Under the pieces are notes generated by a model. The model was given only the letters and a program-made list of their open reading frames with translations, had not been told where the DNA came from and ran no database searches. DNA of 64,000 nt from Aquimarina mycalae. GTDB lineage: Bacteria > Bacteroidota > Bacteroidia > Flavobacteriales > Flavobacteriaceae. Below, one piece after another: positions 33,881 to 43,039 of this stretch (the first letter of the stretch is position 1; each line of letters opens with the position of its first letter). The stretch spans positions 124,001 to 188,000 of the forward strand of contig NZ_JARYGY010000009.1 of assembly GCF_029906345.1 (NCBI RefSeq), written 5' to 3'. The translations under genes were made by a program, and so were the position numbers.

Positions 33881-34837
33881 CTATTCTTCACCAAACCAAA
33901 CTGTACTTTGACGCTCACGATTAACACTTAATTGAGTCACATCGGGTCTGGAATAATGCCCAACTGGATCAAAGTTTTGGCGTTCTTGTAAAACACGATT
34001 AAAATCCAGAGTTTCTATTAATAATCCTTCTTTATGAAGTACTGGCTCCAAAATCCATTCACCATCAGGTCCAGCAATGCAAGAACCTCCATTACCTAAA
34101 ACATCTGGTGCTTTTTTTAGAATTTTATCCAGATGTGGTGTAGTTATTGGAAAATCTTCTTTGCGCATTAAACTAGAAACGGATAACACATAGGATCTTG
34201 ATTCTCTGGCAATAAATCGAGTAATATCTTTGGTATTATAATCGCTGCCTGGCCATACTGCAACATGCAGATTCTCTCCTTGTCCATACAATGCAGTTCT
34301 AGGCAGAGGCATCCAATTCTCCCAACAATTTAAACCTCCTACTGTAAATGCTTTTAATGGATGTACTCTAAGGCCATTACCATCACCTGGCGCCCAAGTT
34401 AACCTTTCCTCATAGGTAGGTTGTAACTTTCTGTGTACAGATTTAATTTCTCCTTGCTGATTTATATATACTAATGAGGCATACAAACTATGTCCACCAC
34501 GATCTAATGGCCGCTCAATAACACCTACGTAAATAGCAATTTTATGTTCTTTGGCGAGATTACAAATTCCATCTAAATCTCCATGTTCAATCACCACTGC
34601 ATTCTGTGCATAATGTGCATGAATTTCTTTTTGAACAGCATTATCAAACTGAGCACCATCTGTAAGTGAAACCCAAAAAGGATATCCTGGTAACAAGGTT
34701 TCTCCAAAAACAATAAGTTCAGCTTTTTTAGAAGCTGCTTCGGATATTGAGTTTTTTATTTTCTCAATGGTTGCATTTTTATCCAACCAAATTGGTGATA
34801 TCTGTGCTAATGCAACAGTAAGTAATTGATTTCCCAT
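33881..34837 (-). CDS. Nitrilase/carbon-nitrogen hydrolase
   Basis: 318 residues with the full nitrilase triad: Glu 46 (FGETLLPGYPFW), Lys 137 (HRKLQPTYEERLTW) and Cys 171 (GLNCWENWMP). The GLNCWENWMPL environment and length match aliphatic/aromatic nitrilases of branch 1 rather than amidases, so nitrile or cyanide-derived substrates are likely. No divergent regulator within the gap on its 5' side; the 455-bp gap upstream is non-coding. Its 3' end is 48 bases from the pseudouridine synthase start. Confidence 0.9.
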   Translation of the reverse strand: MGNQLLTVALAQISPIWLDKNATIEKIKNSISEAASKKAELIVFGETLLPGYPFWVSLTDGAQFDNAVQKEIHAHYAQNAVVIEHGDLDGICNLAKEHKIAIYVGVIERPLDRGGHSLYASLVYINQQGEIKSVHRKLQPTYEERLTWAPGDGNGLRVHPLKAFTVGGLNCWENWMPLPRTALYGQGENLHVAVWPGSDYNTKDITRFIARESRSYVLSVSSLMRKEDFPITTPHLDKILKKAPDVLGNGGSCIAGPDGEWILEPVLHKEGLLIETLDFNRVLQERQNFDPVGHYSRPDVTQLSVNRERQSTVWFGEE

Positions 34838-35293
34838 AAAGGATCTTGTATTTTGTCATTTTAACTATTCAGGATATACTCTTTAATCAATAAAACCTCA
34901 TATTGTTGTTAACGAATAATTAACATTCAAAAAATTGAATTTCAATCACTTAAATGTAAAAATCGGTTTTACGGTGAAACCGCAACATAACGTTTAGGTA
35001 ACATTAAAGTACCTTCAAAAAATCAATTATTCGCATGTTACGACCTTATGATTTTAAGAATTTCACATCAAAAGAAATCATCCAGCTTAATACCTGAAAA
35101 GTAAACTTATAAAAAGTATATATTATTCAAAGTTCAATTTATGTTAAAACATATTCTTTTTTACATAATGGTAAACTTATTAATACATTCTAATAAAATT
35201 CAAACTCAAAAAAATCTATGAATCACGTCTACATTTGTCTTGTAAAATTAAAACAAACAAATTTTAACAACTCAAATCAAAACACGTAGAAAA
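34838..35293. other. 456-bp gap with a stable hairpin
   Basis: Divergent upstream region for the nitrilase (minus) and the small secreted protein (+). A 6-bp stem CGGTTT/AAACCG (34964-34969, 34977-34982) is visible. No gene is supported in either strand. Confidence 0.5.
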
Positions 35294-35641
35294 ATGAAAA
35301 AGTTAGCCGTATTATTAGTAGTAGCAATTTTAGCATCAACTCAAGTTTTTGCAAATGAAAAAAACACGAAAAAAACTTCGGAAGAAAAATTAAGAAATGA
35401 GATCGTTCTTTTATTAGACAAGCCACAAATCGAATTAGACCGTAACGAAATCAAAGCGAATATCGAGTTTATCTTAAATGCTAAAGGTGAGATCGTAATA
35501 TTAACTGTTGATTCGGAAAAAGAAGAAGTAGAGGACTACGTAAAAACAAGATTAAACTACAAAAAAGTTGATTCTGAAATCATCAAATCAGGGAATAAGG
35601 TATTTAAGTTAAAACTAAAGGTATTAAAACCTAGAAACTAA
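35294..35641 (+). CDS. Small secreted protein, unknown
   Basis: 115 residues with a signal peptide ending in VFA (about 20). The mature part has an amphipathic helix (KKTSEEKLRNEIVLLLDKP) and a beta-rich end reminiscent of TonB-C-like small domains (ANIEFILNAKGEIVILTVDSEKEEVEDYVKTRL). Proteins of this kind are widespread and uncharacterised in flavobacteria. Followed by a strong terminator. Confidence 0.8.
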   Translation: MKKLAVLLVVAILASTQVFANEKNTKKTSEEKLRNEIVLLLDKPQIELDRNEIKANIEFILNAKGEIVILTVDSEKEEVEDYVKTRLNYKKVDSEIIKSGNKVFKLKLKVLKPRN

Positions 35642-35657
35642 CATAGTACTTGACATT

Positions 35658-35693
35658 AAAGCCGTTTCATTTTCTAATGAAACGGCTTTTTTA
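35658..35693 (+). terminator. Rho-independent terminator
   Basis: 14-base perfect arms (35658-35671, 35676-35689) with a TTCT loop and a T-run after it; also serves as a stop for the convergent UbiA gene. Confidence 0.9.
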
Positions 35694-35699
35694 TGTTTT

Positions 35700-36608
35700 T
35701 TACCAAAGTATCCTATCTAAGATCATATTCACATCAATTAGTACAATACTAAACACCCCAGATACTATAATTAACTTCAGTATATTATGTAACCAAACAT
35801 AATGTGTTCTTCCTTTCGAACTCCATAAGGCAATTAAAAACGAAAGTAATAATGCCAAACAAATATAAAAATAGAGGTACATAAATCCGATTTCGTACTT
35901 GGTTAATAATAGATAAATAGGAATACAAGAAAACAGTACCAGCAAGCTGATCATTTTTTTGGAAACTGATTCACCATACATTATAGGTATCGTTTTATAG
36001 TTCTGTGCTACATCACCTCTAAGGTTTCCTAAATCTTTTACCATTTCTCTCATCACCAACATTAAGAACAGAAATGTAGCATGCACAAAAATAACTTCAT
36101 CAAAATTCTTATAGTAAATAAACACGGCAAAAAAAGGTGTTATGGATAATGTAGAAGCTACAAAATTACCTAAAAAAGGCATTTTCTTTAGTTTATGAGA
36201 GTAGAACCAAATACCAAAAACATAAAAAGAGAAAAATAACACTGCTCTAAACGACACATAACTGGCGCATATTACAGAAAGAAAGTTTAACACAAAATAG
36301 CCTGTTAACTTAGTACGTTGGCTTACCAAACGATCTAACATGGTTTTTTGTGGTCTATTTATTAAATCTTTTTCTCGATCATAAAAGTTATTGATAATAT
36401 ATCCTGCCGCAATTACTCCTGCAGAAGCTAAAACAATAACGAACAAATTAGGGTCAAAAAGTACTCTTCTTAATTTAATATGAGGAGCTAGAATAAAGAT
36501 GGAAGTAAGATATTGTGCTAAAACAATTATAAGAATATTATAACCACGAACAATAGAAAATAGACTCAGTAACTTGAGAAGAACGAGTTTATTTTTCCTA
36601 GAAAGCAT
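35700..36608 (-). CDS. UbiA-family prenyltransferase
   Basis: 302 residues with about eight helices. Two Asp-rich prenyl-diphosphate motifs: NFYDREKDLINRP (about 66-78) and DLGNLRGDVAQNYKTIPI (about 192-209). Members of this flavobacterial clade are annotated as geranylgeranylglycerol-phosphate synthase-like enzymes, but the acceptor cannot be decided by eye. Eleven bases follow the mevalonate kinase stop, so it is the last gene of the mevalonate operon. Confidence 0.86.
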   Translation of the reverse strand: MLSRKNKLVLLKLLSLFSIVRGYNILIIVLAQYLTSIFILAPHIKLRRVLFDPNLFVIVLASAGVIAAGYIINNFYDREKDLINRPQKTMLDRLVSQRTKLTGYFVLNFLSVICASYVSFRAVLFFSFYVFGIWFYSHKLKKMPFLGNFVASTLSITPFFAVFIYYKNFDEVIFVHATFLFLMLVMREMVKDLGNLRGDVAQNYKTIPIMYGESVSKKMISLLVLFSCIPIYLLLTKYEIGFMYLYFYICLALLLSFLIALWSSKGRTHYVWLHNILKLIIVSGVFSIVLIDVNMILDRILW

Positions 36609-36619
36609 GTTGATGCTTA

Positions 36620-37555
36620 TTAAAAATTATACACTACTTCTAATTTATAATCCTTAAGTGCAGATTGGGCTTTATTAAAATCCTGAGTAAATCCTAAAAT
36701 ATAACCTCCGCCACCAGAGCCACATAACTTAAGATAATAATCATTAGTTTCAATACCATTTTTCCACAGCGCATGGAATTGCTTAGGAATCATTGGTTTA
36801 AAATTATCCAAAACTACATTGGACAATTGTTTGATATTCGAGAATAATGATTTTATATCACCTTTAAGAAAATCATCAACACAGGCATCTGTATGTTTAA
36901 CAAATTGGTTCTTAAGCATCGTACGGAAACCTTCTTGTTTCATATTTTCCATAAAAATACTAACCATAGGAGCGGTTTCTCCAACGATTCCACTATCCAA
37001 TAAGAATACAGCACCTTTTTTATTATCAACGCTCTGAGAAGGAATTCCTGCAGGCTCTATATTATCTTTAGAATTAATAAGGATTGGTAAACTTAGATAA
37101 CTGTTTAAAGGATCTAATCCAGAGCTACTACCGTGAAAAAAAGACTCCATCAATCCAAAAATCTCCTTCAGTTTTAGCAATTTATCTCTAGTAAGGTTCT
37201 CTAATACTGTAATCTTATCTTCAGCATATTTATCATAAATAGCAGCTACTAATGCACCACTACTTCCCACACCATATCCTTGAGGAATACTACTATCAAA
37301 ATACATTCCAGCAGCTACATCTTCTTTTAATCTAGGTAGGTCAAATCTCACCACATCTTTATCTTGAATATCTTCAAGATATGTCACAAAACTACTTAGG
37401 TTTTTATTGGATTTAATAGCCTGTTCATCTGGAGTATCAGAGACTTTTAAAGCCCCTTTAAAAAAGTTATAAGGTATCGAAAGACCCTTAGAATCTTTAA
37501 TAATACCGTACTCTCCAAACAAAAGTATTTTAGAATAAAATAGTGGTCCCTTCAT
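36620..37555 (-). CDS. Mevalonate kinase, GHMP family
   Basis: 311 residues. GHMP kinase motifs: SKILLFGEYGI (about 8-18), the ATP loop PQGYGVGSSGALVAAI (about 92-107), and the C-terminal LCGSGGGGYILGFT. Phosphorylates mevalonate for isoprenoid synthesis. Forms a gene run with diphosphomevalonate decarboxylase (upstream) and UbiA (downstream). Phosphomevalonate kinase is not nearby. Confidence 0.9.
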   Translation of the reverse strand: MKGPLFYSKILLFGEYGIIKDSKGLSIPYNFFKGALKVSDTPDEQAIKSNKNLSSFVTYLEDIQDKDVVRFDLPRLKEDVAAGMYFDSSIPQGYGVGSSGALVAAIYDKYAEDKITVLENLTRDKLLKLKEIFGLMESFFHGSSSGLDPLNSYLSLPILINSKDNIEPAGIPSQSVDNKKGAVFLLDSGIVGETAPMVSIFMENMKQEGFRTMLKNQFVKHTDACVDDFLKGDIKSLFSNIKQLSNVVLDNFKPMIPKQFHALWKNGIETNDYYLKLCGSGGGGYILGFTQDFNKAQSALKDYKLEVVYNF

Positions 37556-37602
37556 TAGTTTGTTTTCCTTATATACTATTTGTATAACTAATTAGGATAA
37601 AG

Positions 37603-38688
37603 TTACAACAATTTGGCACCTAATCCTATTTTGTCGCAAATATACTGTCCTTTCTGGCAATATGCAACTAACTCTCTAGTAATGAAATCTTTTACTTGAT
37701 CCTTTTCATTATTAGGGTATAGCAAATGTACATTTGCCCCAGCATCTAGTGTAAAACAAAGTTTGGATCCAGTTTCTTTTCTATACTCCCAAACTTTATT
37801 GATTACAGATAATGTATTAGGTTTCATTAATATAAAATATGGTAATGAAGTCATCATCATTGCATGGAGTGTTAAAGCTTCACTTTCTACAACTTCTATA
37901 AACCCATCTAAATCTCCTGATATTAAAATCCCCTTAAGTTTATCGATATTCTCATTAGCCTGTTCAAATCGTTTTGATGAAAAAGGATGTCCATGCATTA
38001 AATCATGACCCACTGAGCTGCTGACTTGTTTTTCACCTTTGTCTACCAATAGAATTGTATCTTGATAATCCGTAAAGCACTCATGTACCTCATATGGGAA
38101 TTTAATTGCATATGCGTCACTACTCCCTTCAACATTCTTATGTGATCCCCAAACTGTTATTGGCCCTTCGATGCTTCTACTTGCACTTCCAGAACCTAAT
38201 CTGGATAAAAAAGAGGTTTTCAAAAGACACTCTTTATCCGTCATTTCTGGGTTTATTTCTTTTTCTAACTGCATAAGGCAATATGCTAACGCACTCATCC
38301 CACTTGCAGAAGAAGCGATTCCACTACTATGAGGAAACGTATTACTTGTTTCTATAGTGAATTTATAATGTTTCAAAAAAGGAACATAGGTAGCAATTCT
38401 TTGAAAGAAGTTTTCAATTTTTGGTTTGAAATCTGGTTTTGATTCGCCTTCAAAAAACAATTCAAATTTAAAATTCTCAGAAATATTTTCCAGTCTTTTG
38501 TAATGTAAGGTTGTCTTTGTATTACAAACATCTAATGTAAAACTTATCGAAGGGTTCTCTGGTAATTGCACAGGTCTTTTTCCCCAATATTTTACTAAAG
38601 CAATATTACTAGGAGATGCACAAGAAATAAATCCTTCTTCTGGGATTGCAGAAGACATTTTAGTGATAAACTGACTATAATCACCCAT
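37603..38688 (-). CDS. mvaD: Diphosphomevalonate decarboxylase
   Basis: 361 residues from ATG 38688; an in-frame TTG at 38709 would add seven. Motifs: SPSNIALVKYWGKRPVQLPENPSISFTLD (about 25-53), GIASSASGMSALAYCL (about 125-140), SRLGSGSASRSIEGP and TLDAGANVHLLYP (Asp of the active site). ATP-dependent conversion of mevalonate diphosphate to isopentenyl diphosphate. First gene of the mevalonate/UbiA run and divergent from tspO. Confidence 0.92.
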   Translation of the reverse strand: MGDYSQFITKMSSAIPEEGFISCASPSNIALVKYWGKRPVQLPENPSISFTLDVCNTKTTLHYKRLENISENFKFELFFEGESKPDFKPKIENFFQRIATYVPFLKHYKFTIETSNTFPHSSGIASSASGMSALAYCLMQLEKEINPEMTDKECLLKTSFLSRLGSGSASRSIEGPITVWGSHKNVEGSSDAYAIKFPYEVHECFTDYQDTILLVDKGEKQVSSSVGHDLMHGHPFSSKRFEQANENIDKLKGILISGDLDGFIEVVESEALTLHAMMMTSLPYFILMKPNTLSVINKVWEYRKETGSKLCFTLDAGANVHLLYPNNEKDQVKDFITRELVAYCQKGQYICDKIGLGAKLL

Positions 38689-38786
38689 ATTATAAAATAA
38701 TTTGGGCAAAGATAAGTGGTTATCTGGGTTTAAAAGTAACCTAGTAAAAATAAATTGCTATTTTAGTATTTCACTAACTAATCCTT

Positions 38787-39260
38787 ATGAAAAAAAAGTT
38801 ACTGCGTATAAGTATCGCTGTATTTTTATGCTTGCTAATTGGTTTTTTAAGTAGCATTGCAACACAATCATCAATTAGTACTTGGTATGTAACTTTAGAA
38901 AAACCTTTTTTTACACCTCCCAACTGGCTTTTTGCTCCTGTGTGGTTTATTCTCTATATTATGATAGGAATTGCTGCAGGAATTGTTTGGAGTAAAGGTT
39001 TTTATCATAAATGGGTAAAAACTGCGTTATATCATTTTGGGTTTCAACTTTTACTCAATGCTGCGTGGTCCATTTTTTTCTTTGGAATGCGCAACCCCTT
39101 GATTGCTCTAGTGGATATACTAGCCCTGTTTATCCTCTTATTATTCACATTCAAGTGGTTTAAAGTTGTGAACGCTACAGCCGCTTACCTACTTATCCCT
39201 TATGTAATATGGGTTGCTTTTGCAACTGCATTGAACTTTAGTATATGGCAACTTAACTAA
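38787..39260 (+). CDS. tspO: TspO/MBR family membrane protein
   Basis: 157 residues with five transmembrane helices and the TspO signature: WYVTLEKPFFTPPNWLFAPVWFILYIMIG and NAAWSIFFF, with the expected Trp-rich pattern. Binds porphyrins or related tetrapyrroles and is often light- or stress-linked. Divergent from mvaD; followed by a TetR gene on the same strand. Confidence 0.92.
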   Translation: MKKKLLRISIAVFLCLLIGFLSSIATQSSISTWYVTLEKPFFTPPNWLFAPVWFILYIMIGIAAGIVWSKGFYHKWVKTALYHFGFQLLLNAAWSIFFFGMRNPLIALVDILALFILLLFTFKWFKVVNATAAYLLIPYVIWVAFATALNFSIWQLN

Positions 39261-39286
39261 ACCAAGAATAAGGAATAAAACATTTT

Positions 39287-39844
39287 ATGAACAAGAAGTC
39301 AATAGTCTTACAGACTACTTTAGAATTAATTACAAAACAAGGAATCAGGGCAACTTCTCTTTCACAAATCATTAAAGAATCTGGTGTTGCAAACGGAACT
39401 GTATACCATCATTTTAAAAACAAAGAAGAGATTATTACAGAACTTTACTTGATGCTTACTCAAGATTTTGGAACTGTGGTTATGCGTAACATACCCGAGG
39501 ATGATATTAAAAAGCAATTCTCTATTATGTGGCTTAATTTATTTCATTATTTTGTAAACAATCCATTAGCATTTGTATTTTCTGAACAAATAGCAAGATC
39601 TCCCGAAATCCCTCAGTCATTAAAGGACAAAGCGAGACAATATTATGGTGAAATAGAAAATTTCTTTAAAACAGGTATTCGTAAAAAGATTTTTAAGTCG
39701 TATAACTCAATGGTAATGGAAGAGTTATTTTTTGGAAATGTAGTATCTCTTGTAAAAATTCATGAAAATGAAAAAGTAAAATTATTAGATAAGCATATTA
39801 ATCAAGCAATAGAGATTTCATGGAAAGGGTTCTTAAGAGATTAA
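39287..39844 (+). CDS. TetR/AcrR-family transcription regulator
   Basis: 185 residues with an N-terminal HTH (7-52: TLELITKQGIRATSLSQIIKESGVANGTVYHHFKNKEEI) and an all-helical ligand domain. Twenty-six bases from the tspO stop, so the two are probably one transcript. No obvious palindromic operator upstream was found. Target genes unknown. Confidence 0.92.
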   Translation: MNKKSIVLQTTLELITKQGIRATSLSQIIKESGVANGTVYHHFKNKEEIITELYLMLTQDFGTVVMRNIPEDDIKKQFSIMWLNLFHYFVNNPLAFVFSEQIARSPEIPQSLKDKARQYYGEIENFFKTGIRKKIFKSYNSMVMEELFFGNVVSLVKIHENEKVKLLDKHINQAIEISWKGFLRD

Positions 39845-39902
39845 GAACAAAGCTATATCCTTATTACTATCATAAAGAACAGGATAAACATAAAACTATA
39901 AA

Positions 39903-39948
39903 TTAAAACCCCACAAGATAAACTAACTAATATCTTGTGGGGTTTTAA
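39903..39948. terminator. Bidirectional terminator
   Basis: 18-base perfect arms (39903-39920 and 39931-39948) around a 10-nt loop, with A-run and T-run on opposite sides, between convergent genes. Confidence 0.88.
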
Positions 39949-39974
39949 ATACTATATTTCAATATACATTCTTA

Positions 39975-40757
39975 CTAATTAAATATAATGTTAGCACAAG
40001 AATCTTTATATAGTTTTGTAACAGCAGCTTCTATTGCTTTTTTAGAATCTTTTGTTTTGCCAATAGATTTACCTTTATAATACAAAGTTCCATTACCTTT
40101 CCAAGAAAATTCATCACTGTGGGATTTTATCAATCGTATTCCATCTTTTCTTGTTATCTGAAAAGATTCTAATTTCTGATCATATTCTAATCCCGCTGGA
40201 AAATAAACCTCTGTAACAAATTTAGTATCTCCATTTCCATACATATAGCACACACATTCACCGATATCTTTTGCTTCAGAAACTCTAACCATATTGTTTT
40301 GTACAATACTCCATCTATTATTGACATTTATACCAACCAGATCCATTAACATAGTTCCTTTTTCTGCCAATTTTTTATCAATAAATGATTCAAAACTAAT
40401 CACTGCAGAAATAATCCCTGCACTTTCTTTTTGATTCTGAAAAACTACCTTATCCAAGGTTAATCTAAAACTATAATTGTCATCATTTATAATATCATCC
40501 AATTGCGAAGAAATATCTTTTTTACTATAATCTTTCCTCACTAAAGCTCCTGATAAATTAACATAAACAGTATTACCTCTATATTTCTCATCGAAAAGAT
40601 ACAGTACATCATTTTTTTTAGCCCCTTTTTCTAATGCATTAACCTTATTGATATAATCCATCAATAACTTTTTTATTGGTTCTTTGTCGTTTGCAAATGC
40701 ACTATATGTGCTATTACAAATGCATATAATAATAAATATTAGTGTAATTTTTTTCAT
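39975..40757 (-). CDS. Secreted hypothetical protein
   Basis: 260 residues from ATG 40757 (an in-frame TTG at 40763 would add two). Signal peptide ending AFA (about 22). Mature part has no recognised domain: mixed alpha/beta with LDDIINDDNYSFRLTLDKVVFQN, LFDEKYRGN and paired cysteines in IGECVCYMYGNGDT. Isolated gene with a strong terminator before it and a 316-bp gap behind. Function unknown. Confidence 0.65.
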   Translation of the reverse strand: MKKITLIFIIICICNSTYSAFANDKEPIKKLLMDYINKVNALEKGAKKNDVLYLFDEKYRGNTVYVNLSGALVRKDYSKKDISSQLDDIINDDNYSFRLTLDKVVFQNQKESAGIISAVISFESFIDKKLAEKGTMLMDLVGINVNNRWSIVQNNMVRVSEAKDIGECVCYMYGNGDTKFVTEVYFPAGLEYDQKLESFQITRKDGIRLIKSHSDEFSWKGNGTLYYKGKSIGKTKDSKKAIEAAVTKLYKDSCANIIFN

Positions 40758-41073
40758 AGTCAATGAATTAATGGTTATACCCTAATAAGATACAAAATTT
40801 TACACAGAATTCCAGAAGGATATTGATTAACTTGAATTATCAAAAAACTTACTTCCAACAACTTAACTTCTATTCTATGGTTTCAGGTAGTAGCTTAATG
40901 GGCTCGTTTTTCAAAACAAAGTCTCAGATCACTCAGGTTAATTCTATAAGTTGAAGGTTCAAAATAAACTGTTTTATTTCTCTTATGTAAGGAACACACT
41001 TATACACATATTGAGCATATCATAGTCTAGTTAGTAATAGTATTCACAAAAGAATGTTGTCAGACTTCATAAA
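40758..41073. other. 316-bp gap, nothing recognisable
   Basis: AT-rich, no promoter pair, hairpin or open frame that I can support. It is upstream of the secreted-protein gene and downstream of the flavoprotein gene. Confidence 0.6.
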
Positions 41074-42282
41074 TCATGATGTTATCGCTTTTGCAGCAAT
41101 ATAAGCACCTGTCCAAGCATTCTGAAAATTAAAACCTCCAGTAATAGCATCAATATTTAGTATTTCACCAGCAAAATATAGATTACTTTGCTTTTTGCTT
41201 TCAAACGTTTTAAAATTTATCTCTTTAAGATCTATTCCACCTGCTGTAACAAATTCTTCTTTGAATGTACTTTTTCCATTCACCTTATACACTCCTTTGG
41301 TTAACTCTTCTGAAAGCTTCAAAAACTGAGCCTTATTAGTATCCGCCCATCGTGTAGTATTTTCTATTCCTGATTCCAGCACTAAACGTTGCCAAAGCCG
41401 TTTTGGTAATTCAAATTGAGCATATTTAAAGACTTGTTGCTTTGGATTTTTGTTTTTCAAAGTTTTAAGTTCTTCTATGGCTTCCTCTTGAGAATAGTAC
41501 TGTAACCAATTAACAATCACTTCAAAATTATATTGACATGAGTTTAGTTCTATTGCTCCCCAAGCCGAAAGTTTAAGAATAGCTGGACCGCTCATTCCCC
41601 AATGCGTTATAAGCAAAGGACCTTCACTAGATAATTTAGAATGTTTTACTTGTACTGAAGCGTTTGCTACAACACCAGGTAATCCTTTTATTCTAGAATC
41701 TTTTATATTGAATGTAAATAAAGACGGAACTGCATTAATTGTATGATGATCCAACGTTTTCAATTTTGACCAAATTTTAGGATTGCTTCCCGTTGCAATC
41801 ATAAGTTTAGTAGTTTCAAAGCTTCCTTGACTTGATATTACTTTCCAAATATTATTTTCTTGATAAAAGTCTTTTACTGAATGATTCACCAACACCTGAA
41901 TTCCTAATCGTTTTGTTTCTGACAAAAAACAATCAATAATTGTTTGTGATGAATCTGAAACAGGAAAAATTCGTCCATCATCTTCTATTTTTAATGCAAC
42001 ACCTCTGCGATCGAACCACTCCATTGTATCGCCAGTCATAAATGTATGAAAAGGACCGATGAGTTCTTTTTCTCCTCTAGGATAATTTTTGCTTAACACA
42101 TTAGGAATAAACTCGGCATGCGTGACATTACAACGTCCTCCTCCAGAAATTCTCACTTTAGAAAGTACTTCTTTTCCTCTTTCTAAAATTGCTATTTTAA
42201 GATTAGGATCATTTTCGGCAACATTAATCGCAGTAAAAAAACCTGCTGCTCCACCACCAATTATAATAAGATCATATTGCAT
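41074..42282 (-). CDS. BaiN/HI0933-family NAD(P)/FAD-dependent oxidoreductase
   Basis: 402 residues. FAD-binding start IIGGGAAGFFTAINVAE (about 6-22), GGRCNVTHAE (about 48-57) and the C-terminal AGEILNIDAITGGFNFQNAWTGAYIAAK (about 370-398), characteristic of the HI0933/TIGR00275 family (BaiN-like, often named aminoacetone oxidase family). Flavin reductase activity is likely; the real substrate is not known. Overlaps the GDPD gene stop by one base (TAATG), so translation is coupled. Confidence 0.9.
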   Translation of the reverse strand: MQYDLIIIGGGAAGFFTAINVAENDPNLKIAILERGKEVLSKVRISGGGRCNVTHAEFIPNVLSKNYPRGEKELIGPFHTFMTGDTMEWFDRRGVALKIEDDGRIFPVSDSSQTIIDCFLSETKRLGIQVLVNHSVKDFYQENNIWKVISSQGSFETTKLMIATGSNPKIWSKLKTLDHHTINAVPSLFTFNIKDSRIKGLPGVVANASVQVKHSKLSSEGPLLITHWGMSGPAILKLSAWGAIELNSCQYNFEVIVNWLQYYSQEEAIEELKTLKNKNPKQQVFKYAQFELPKRLWQRLVLESGIENTTRWADTNKAQFLKLSEELTKGVYKVNGKSTFKEEFVTAGGIDLKEINFKTFESKKQSNLYFAGEILNIDAITGGFNFQNAWTGAYIAAKAITS

Positions 42283-42959
42283 TAGGCAAAATTAGGGAAA
42301 TCTGTTATGATTCCTTCCACATTCCAAGTTTTTGATGTTTCTATAAACGATTGATCGTTTACTGTCCAAACATACACTTTATAACCTTGTTCTTTTGCCA
42401 ATAGCACTTCTTCTTTTGTCACTTTGTTAATAGATGGGTGTATAGAAAATGCTCTCAAATTTTCAGAAACTTTCAAGACTTTAGAGATGTTTCCTTCTGT
42501 TAGCACTCCTAATTTAAAATCTAAAGTCACTGCTTTTATTTGAAATAATTGCGAATGATCAAAACTTGATAAAATGAAATCATCATAATTCCAATTTGAG
42601 TTCAGGATTTGCCGTTCTAGCAATTCTACAGTAGGCAATGCTGTTCCTATTCCTTTTAGTTCTATATTCAAAATACATCTTCCATCTATAAGGTCCAATA
42701 CCTGTATCAAAGTAGGGATGCTATAACCTTCTTGAGTTCTTAATTTTTCTAATTCCTGCCAAGTGAATTCTGATACTTTTCCATATCCATTGGTAGTTCT
42801 TGATAAAGTTTCATCATGAATTACTACCAATTCTCCTGTTTTGCATCGATGTACATCGATCTCTATTCCATCTACATTATGAGCCAAAGCTTCTGATATA
42901 GATTCTAATGTATTTTCTGCCACCAATCCTGCAGCACCGCGATGTCCAAATATTTTCAT
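42282..42959 (-). CDS. Glycerophosphodiester phosphodiesterase
   Basis: 225 residues, TIM-barrel GDPD: IFGHRGAAGLVAENTLESI at the N-terminus (catalytic His-Arg), EIDVHRCKTGELVVIHDETLSRTT (metal Glu/Asp and second His), ELKG and VYVWTVND. Cytoplasmic form, no signal peptide. Hydrolyses glycerophosphodiesters to glycerol-3-phosphate. Co-transcribed with the BaiN-like gene. Confidence 0.92.
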   Translation of the reverse strand: MKIFGHRGAAGLVAENTLESISEALAHNVDGIEIDVHRCKTGELVVIHDETLSRTTNGYGKVSEFTWQELEKLRTQEGYSIPTLIQVLDLIDGRCILNIELKGIGTALPTVELLERQILNSNWNYDDFILSSFDHSQLFQIKAVTLDFKLGVLTEGNISKVLKVSENLRAFSIHPSINKVTKEEVLLAKEQGYKVYVWTVNDQSFIETSKTWNVEGIITDFPNFA

Positions 42960-42990
42960 ACGATGTGGATTATTGAGTTAATTGTATTCT

Positions 42991-43025
42991 ATAAAGACGT
43001 TCTGGATGTTCCAGAACGTCTTTAT
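42991..43025 (-). terminator. Terminator-like hairpin after the acyl-CoA dehydrogenase
   Basis: 16-base perfect arms (42991-43006 and 43010-43025) around a 3-nt loop, between two minus-strand genes. T-runs on the minus strand are weak, so attenuation or a processing site is also possible. Confidence 0.75.
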
Positions 43026-43039
43026 TTATTTTTCTTCTA

